DNA of 17,841 bases from CAYNOZ01 sp964398955. GTDB lineage: Archaea; Methanobacteriota_B; Thermococci; Thermococcales; CAYNOZ01. The position numbers were made by a program, and so were the translations under genes. Location of the stretch: contig CAYNOZ010000023.1 in NCBI GenBank assembly GCA_964398955.1, positions 1 through 17,841 on the forward strand. Reading direction: 5' to 3'. Position 1 is the stretch's first letter, and every line of letters begins with the position of its first letter. The notes below the pieces were generated by a model that saw only the letters and a program-made list of their open reading frames with translations, was not told the origin of the DNA and ran no database searches. Positions 15,235-17,841 of the stretch are shown here, in pieces.

Positions 15235-15276
15235 AAAAATCTTATAAATGATGAATTTAGCTATTAAAGGGAAGAT

Positions 15277-15433
15277 ATGGCAAACTCCGAGACATTAGAA
15301 GAGATTATATCTCATCGAGTCAAAGATCGGGAAAAGATCCGAGAAGCAATGGAAATACAAGATCAGCTCAGAAAAAAAAAGATCAACCAAAGAAAGTACC
15401 AAGATCATTAGAGAATGGAGAGAAACCCGATGA
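15277..15433 (+). pseudogene. vapB: vapB-like antitoxin gene with a one-base frameshift
   Basis: From the ATG at 15277 the frame reads MANSETLEEIISHRVKDR, then EKIREAMEIQDQLRKK, and ends early at TAG (15409-15411). One base less in the A9 run at 15372-15380 restores a frame continuing STKESTKIIREWRETR and stopping at TGA 15431-15433, exactly overlapping the vapC ATG (ATGA). The length of 157 bases is one more than a multiple of three, consistent with one inserted base. Helical and charged, with the C-terminal xIIREWRE pattern of antitoxins paired with PIN toxins. Probably inactive, unless RNA polymerase or the ribosome slips on the A9 tract. Confidence 0.7.
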
Positions 15434-15847
15434 TTTTAGATACATCAATCATTTCTAAATGATTCCTAGAAGAGAAAGGAACTGATAAAGCTTTAAAGAT
15501 TAGAAATAAGTATTAAAGGTAATATTGATATAATAGTTCCTGATCTCCTCATTTACGAAGTTGAAAATGTTTTAAGATATAGTGAATTCAACGAAGAGGA
15601 GATGAAAAAGGTTATAGATTCTTTATTTTCCATGGATATTTTCCTTGTAGATCCTTCCAAAAGATTAATGAATTCTACGTCAAAAATTGCTCTAGAAAAA
15701 GTTATAACCATATATGATGCTACTTATGTTTCACTTTCAAAACAGTTCTCTACAATCTTAGTAACATCTGATAAGAAACTTTACAACAAAACAAAAGACT
15801 CCTACGAAGTACAAATCCTTCAAGAACTAAATTTAGGAAATATTTAG
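15430..15847 (+). pseudogene. vapC: vapC-like PIN-domain toxin gene with stop codon and frameshift
   Basis: The conceptual protein starts MILDTSIISK and then meets TGA (15460-15462), where homologues usually have Trp followed by FLEE. The frame continues to AAGTAT and meets TAA at 15514. Moving to the next frame at 15512 gives IKGNIDIIVPDLLIYEVENV and runs on to 15847. A lost AT in a TAT-ATT context would explain the shift. PIN-type acidic residues are all still readable: MILD, YEVENVL, YDATY and VTSDKKLY. It would be an RNase toxin of about 139 residues if intact. The fragment from 15602 onwards is an open frame but is only the C-terminal half. Confidence 0.8.
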
Positions 15848-15856
15848 TATTATCTC

Positions 15857-15925
15857 CTAAACAAAGATATTAATATCGTTATATGATTCTAACATATGCT
15901 TTACGTAAACTTTATCTTTTTTCAG
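15857..15925 (-). pseudogene. possible N-terminal stub of a HepT (DUF86) toxin
   Basis: Read leftwards, a short frame gives KKDKVYVKHMLESYNDINIFV before a stop at 15857-15859. This resembles the start of HepT/DUF86 proteins (a charged start, then VYLxHILExIxxI). Instead of a plain ATG the sequence reads ATCTGAAAAAAGAT, which one base removal would turn into ATGAAAAAAGAT. The frame ends 10 bases from the vapC stop on the other strand, so the rest of the gene seems to have been lost at that junction. Upstream on the same strand (about 15925-16030) another short frame (IIDKLKSTFFFYKS and onward) may be decayed coding DNA. Short match, so only a suggestion. Confidence 0.35.
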
Positions 15926-16104
15926 ATTAGCAACTCTTTCTCTCTTTTAAGTTTCTCTGATATGAGGCTTATTACTGCTAATATACTCTTATAGAAGAAG
16001 AAAGTTGATTTTAGTTTATCAATAATTTTTTCTGTATTCTAATATGGATCTAAGAAGATAAAGAATATATTTAGTGACTAAAATTTATTATTTGGAAAGA
16101 ATAA

Positions 16105-16484
16105 TCAGTCTTGTTTGTTGATTATTTGTTGTTTGATTGTTTTTATTAGTTTTTCTGAGAATTTTATTATTTGTTTTGCTTCTTTTTTTGTTATTTCTTG
16201 TTCTGGGTATCTTAGTGTGCTGTATTTCATCATTTTGTTGTTTAGTTCTCTGCACATTTTTTACCGATTTTTTCTCTAAAGTGTTTCCCAAACTCGCCTC
16301 CTATGTTGTGAGTTTTAAATTCTTGTCCTGTTTTATGTCTTAATACTGCTTTTGCCGCTAGTTCAGAACCATGTAATGCGTTGAAGGCTGTTGGTTCAGG
16401 ATTGTTTTCCCCTAATTTTTTAGAGGCGTTCAACCATTCCTCAGCGTTCTTCAAATATTTTGATACTTTTTCATTTCTTCCCAT
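16105..16484 (-). pseudogene. HEPN-domain protein gene with a one-base frameshift
   Basis: The ATG at 16482-16484 (GAGGAAAAACT ahead) opens an 80-residue frame: YLKNAEEWLNASKKLGEN, then ALHGSELAAKAVLRHKTG, then THNIGGEFGKHF. It ends at TAA 16242-16244. Adding one A to the A6 run (16257-16262 on the plus strand as T6) continues it as KKMCRELNNKMMKYSTLRYP, then EQEITKKEAKQIIKFSEKLI, and stops at TGA 16105-16107. The result is about 126 residues, the normal HEPN (PF05168) size, with the LRYP segment in place. The 380-base length is one short of a multiple of three. HEPN proteins paired with MNT proteins are RNase toxins. The gene overlaps the MNT gene by 34 bases. Broken, or read by slippage. 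Confidence 0.72.
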
Positions 16485-17128
16485 AGTTTTTCCTCTTCCC
16501 TAGTTGTGTATATGATTATCCCATCTTTTTTGATTTCTTTGATAAGTTCATCCTTTCCCTTGATGTCTTTGTAGTTTTTGAAGTTGGGATTCATTGATGT
16601 TTCCATTTGTTTTTCAATATTTACTTGTGATATCTTGTCCCTTATTTCTTCTTTATTACCCCATTTATCGGTGAATAGTGCTATATCTATGTCGCTCTTC
16701 CAATTTGCCTCGCCTCTTGCCACAGACCCAAATATAACAATAGTTAGAGGTTTTTGCATCGAACTTATTTCCTTCAGGTATTCTAAGGTCTGTTCTCTAA
16801 GGTTTTTTTGTGGAATTTGGTTAACCAATGGGTATTTGAAGTTAATTTCTGAGTCTGCTGTGTATTGAATTGCATGAGATTTATTTATAGATATTATTGC
16901 AGAGAATTCTTTGATTTCCGCTTTTTTGATTCTGGTATTGTTTTGCTTTTCCATATATGTTTCTATTAGATTTTTTTCTTCCATTTTGTTTAGATGATCT
17001 AGAATGGTTTGTTTTGAAAGTTCAAGGTTTTCTGATAATTGTTTCAGTGTTTTTTCTCCTTCTAGAAGGTTGTTAATTATTTTTCTTTTGGTTTCTGATC
17101 TTCCGTTTCCTATTAAATCCATCATCAT
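16451..17128 (-). CDS. HTH-fused minimal nucleotidyltransferase, antitoxin partner of the HEPN gene
   Basis: Protein of 225 residues. Residues 1-75 form a winged helix-turn-helix (TKRKIINNLLEGEKTLKQL, then LELSKQTILDHLNKMEEKNL). A linker follows, then a polymerase-beta-like MNT domain with the catalytic pattern VIFGSVARGE and WKSDIDIALF (GS...DxD) at about 130-155. In MntA-HepT systems the nucleotidyltransferase AMPylates and silences the HEPN toxin; the fused HTH would add operator binding and autoregulation. The frame is intact although the HEPN gene it overlaps by 34 bases is frameshifted. A TATA box read leftwards (CTTATAAGG, about 17153-17161) would start transcription near the ATG, and three ATGs in a row leave the exact start open. 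Confidence 0.82.
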   Translation of the reverse strand: MMMDLIGNGRSETKRKIINNLLEGEKTLKQLSENLELSKQTILDHLNKMEEKNLIETYMEKQNNTRIKKAEIKEFSAIISINKSHAIQYTADSEINFKYPLVNQIPQKNLREQTLEYLKEISSMQKPLTIVIFGSVARGEANWKSDIDIALFTDKWGNKEEIRDKISQVNIEKQMETSMNPNFKNYKDIKGKDELIKEIKKDGIIIYTTREEEKLWEEMKKYQNI

Positions 17129-17250
17129 ATCAATCCATCAGTTTATAACCTTATAAGCTTATGCATTGATTCGTACTCCACACCTAAAAAACCACTGATA
17201 ACAACCATCAACACCCCCAGGGATCGGGCACCACTGGAAACAGGAGTATA

Positions 17251-17288
17251 CATGTGAAGTGACCCCACAGAAAGCTGTGGGCTTCCAT
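17251..17288 (-). repeat. imperfect terminal hairpin A of the structured element
   Basis: On the plus strand the arms CATG, GAAG and CCCACAG pair with CTGTGGG, CTTC and CATG around an AAAG loop, with single-strand bulges (T and TGAC) on one side only. One-sided bulged hairpins near the ends are characteristic of IS200/IS605-group elements, where the TnpA transposase recognises them. Read leftwards it is GGAAGCCCACAG...CTGTGGGGTCACTTC. Confidence 0.7.
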
Positions 17289-17653
17289 GTGAGCCTTATC
17301 CAAAGGGAGTTTGCCAAGCATCAGGCTTCTCTCATCGACCTGACCAACATGGAACTTAAATCCGGGAGAAGACTGGATTAGACACAAATAGTGTCGTATA
17401 CTAACTCGCAATGGTTCCCTTATTCTTATTTTCCGTGGTAGCTCCACACTGCCTCTACACTCTACACCGAAAACGGTTTTGAGCTTACCCTACTGCATTC
17501 GAGTTTACCTAACACCTCTCGATGTTGGTCTGAGGCTTTAGCCATTGCCTCAAAAGGCATGGGATCGCTTTTTGATATATAGAAGGCAGACTCCCAACCA
17601 ACTGCCAGTTACCTACGAATAGTATTGGAACTATTTAAAGTTACGGCATTCAT

Positions 17654-17673
17654 CCCCACGGCAAGCCGTGGGG
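17654..17673 (+). repeat. perfect terminal hairpin B of the structured element
   Basis: CCCCACGG, CAAG loop region, CCGTGGGG: a 9-base-pair palindromic stem (CCCCACGGC with GCCGTGGGG), followed on the plus strand by TTTTC. It is preceded by TTACGGCATTCAT; TTAC is the target tetranucleotide known for IS608-type insertion, and hairpins of this kind lie just inside IS200/IS605 ends. The T-run also makes it terminator-like for rightward transcription. Confidence 0.75.
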
Positions 17674-17775
17674 TTTTCTGCCTCACTCCACTATAAAATT
17701 TATTCTATTTTAGAAAATGAATAAAGTTTTTTTATCCTTACTACTAGAAACCGTTTCTTAGGATTTCTCTTCATT

Positions 17776-17797
17776 TAAGCCACTTCAATCGGTAACC
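17776..17797 (-). repeat. right arm of the 22-nt perfect inverted repeat
   Basis: Exact reverse complement of 15137-15158 (plus strand begins TAAGCCACTT and ends CGGTAACC). It lies about 85 bases outside the structured element and 44 bases from the window end, so what follows it is not visible. Confidence 0.85.
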
Positions 17798-17841
17798 ATC
17801 TATCTCACAACTCTCTCATTTGTTGATTTTAACTTATAACC

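Larger units (their letters stand above)
17251..17690 (-). mobile_element. GC-rich structured non-coding element with IS200/IS605-like ends
   Basis: About 440 bases visibly richer in G and C than the AT-rich flanks, with no plausible coding frame. Read leftwards it contains many complementary helices: AATAGT/ACTATT around 17615-17632; GGCAG/CTGCC; an AACATC-GAGA-GGTGTT hairpin with a GNRA loop; AACTCG plus AATG pairing at distance with CATT and CGAGTT (17496-17505 with 17403-17413); GGTA-A-GCTC with GAGC-TACC nested inside; ACCG-TTTT-CGGT; GACAC/GTGTC; and TTCCATGT/ACATGGAA. Hairpins bound both ends. A TATA-like AATTTTATAG (17691-17700, leftward) could start an RNA near 17675. Readings: a non-autonomous IS200/IS605 derivative, a stand-alone guide-type RNA of the TnpB/IscB kind, or a new large RNA. 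No transposase or nuclease gene lies in the window. Confidence 0.6.

Noticed and set aside
15460..15462. Selenocysteine codon in vapC
   Set aside because: PIN toxins are not selenoproteins, no SECIS-like hairpin is visible, and a second lesion lies 52 bases further on.
16088..16291. 67-residue minus-strand frame after the HEPN gene
   Set aside because: It is a third frame, low in complexity; the neighbouring frame continues the HEPN domain to a natural end at 16105.
17208..17447. 79-residue open frame on the minus strand
   Set aside because: It lies across several RNA-like helices and a terminal hairpin, has no ribosome site and no recognisable motif; it is probably a by-product of the structured element.
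17251..17690. RNase P RNA
   Set aside because: GATGAATG occurs near one end, but the conserved GAGGAAAGTC block and the ACAGAA block in the right order are absent.
15137..17841. CRISPR array
   Set aside because: The repeat occurs once at each end in opposite orientation, with no regular repeat-spacer series visible. A diverged similar stretch at 17811-17841 is too weak to count.

Overview
The window looks like a chromosomal piece of a low-GC euryarchaeal methanogen or a relative. Direct evidence: an archaeal-type 7S/SRP RNA that is much more GC-rich than the DNA around it, TATA-box promoters with short or absent leaders, GGTGA-like ribosome binding sites, an archaeal XerA-type recombinase, an archaeal-length S-adenosylhomocysteinase, hypC-hypD for [NiFe]-hydrogenase maturation, and the archaeal family of Xre-like regulators (MTH_967/MJ0164 type). 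The species cannot be fixed from the window; a lineage such as Methanonatronarchaeia is a guess.

Layout. 1-80: start of an unrecognised gene leaving the window. 492-783 (-): SRP RNA. 986-3389: surface-glycan block, with a polyprenyl-phosphate HexNAc-1-phosphate transferase divergent from a GT2 glycosyltransferase and its DUF2304 partner. 3503-4744: S-adenosylhomocysteine hydrolase. 4762-7387 (-): a four-gene operon with ten CBS domains in three proteins, one ending in a zinc ribbon, plus a small helical protein. 7478-8227 (-): NAD synthetase. 8528-10804 (+): thiM-thiE-thiD thiamin salvage genes. 10813-12211 (-): hypC-hypD. 12269-13219 (+): HTH regulator that appears to share a TATA element with hypC. 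13216-14123 (-): a DUF457-like membrane protein and a CDP-alcohol phosphatidyltransferase joined by an ATGA overlap. 14183-15001 (-): tyrosine recombinase.

The accessory part is 15.0-17.84 kb. A perfect 22-nt inverted repeat (15137-15158 and 17776-17797) brackets about 2.6 kb that lies beside the recombinase. Inside are remains of at least three toxin-antitoxin systems: a vapB with a one-base slip in an A9 run, a vapC with a stop codon and a frameshift, a stub that looks like the N-terminus of HepT/DUF86, and a HEPN gene with a one-base slip in an A6 run. The HTH-nucleotidyltransferase (MNT) partner of the HEPN gene is intact. The bracket also holds a roughly 440-nt GC-rich non-coding element with many complementary helices and IS200/IS605-like terminal hairpins. 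This element is the best candidate for something undescribed in the window.

All calls come from reading the sequence; no database search or folding program was run.
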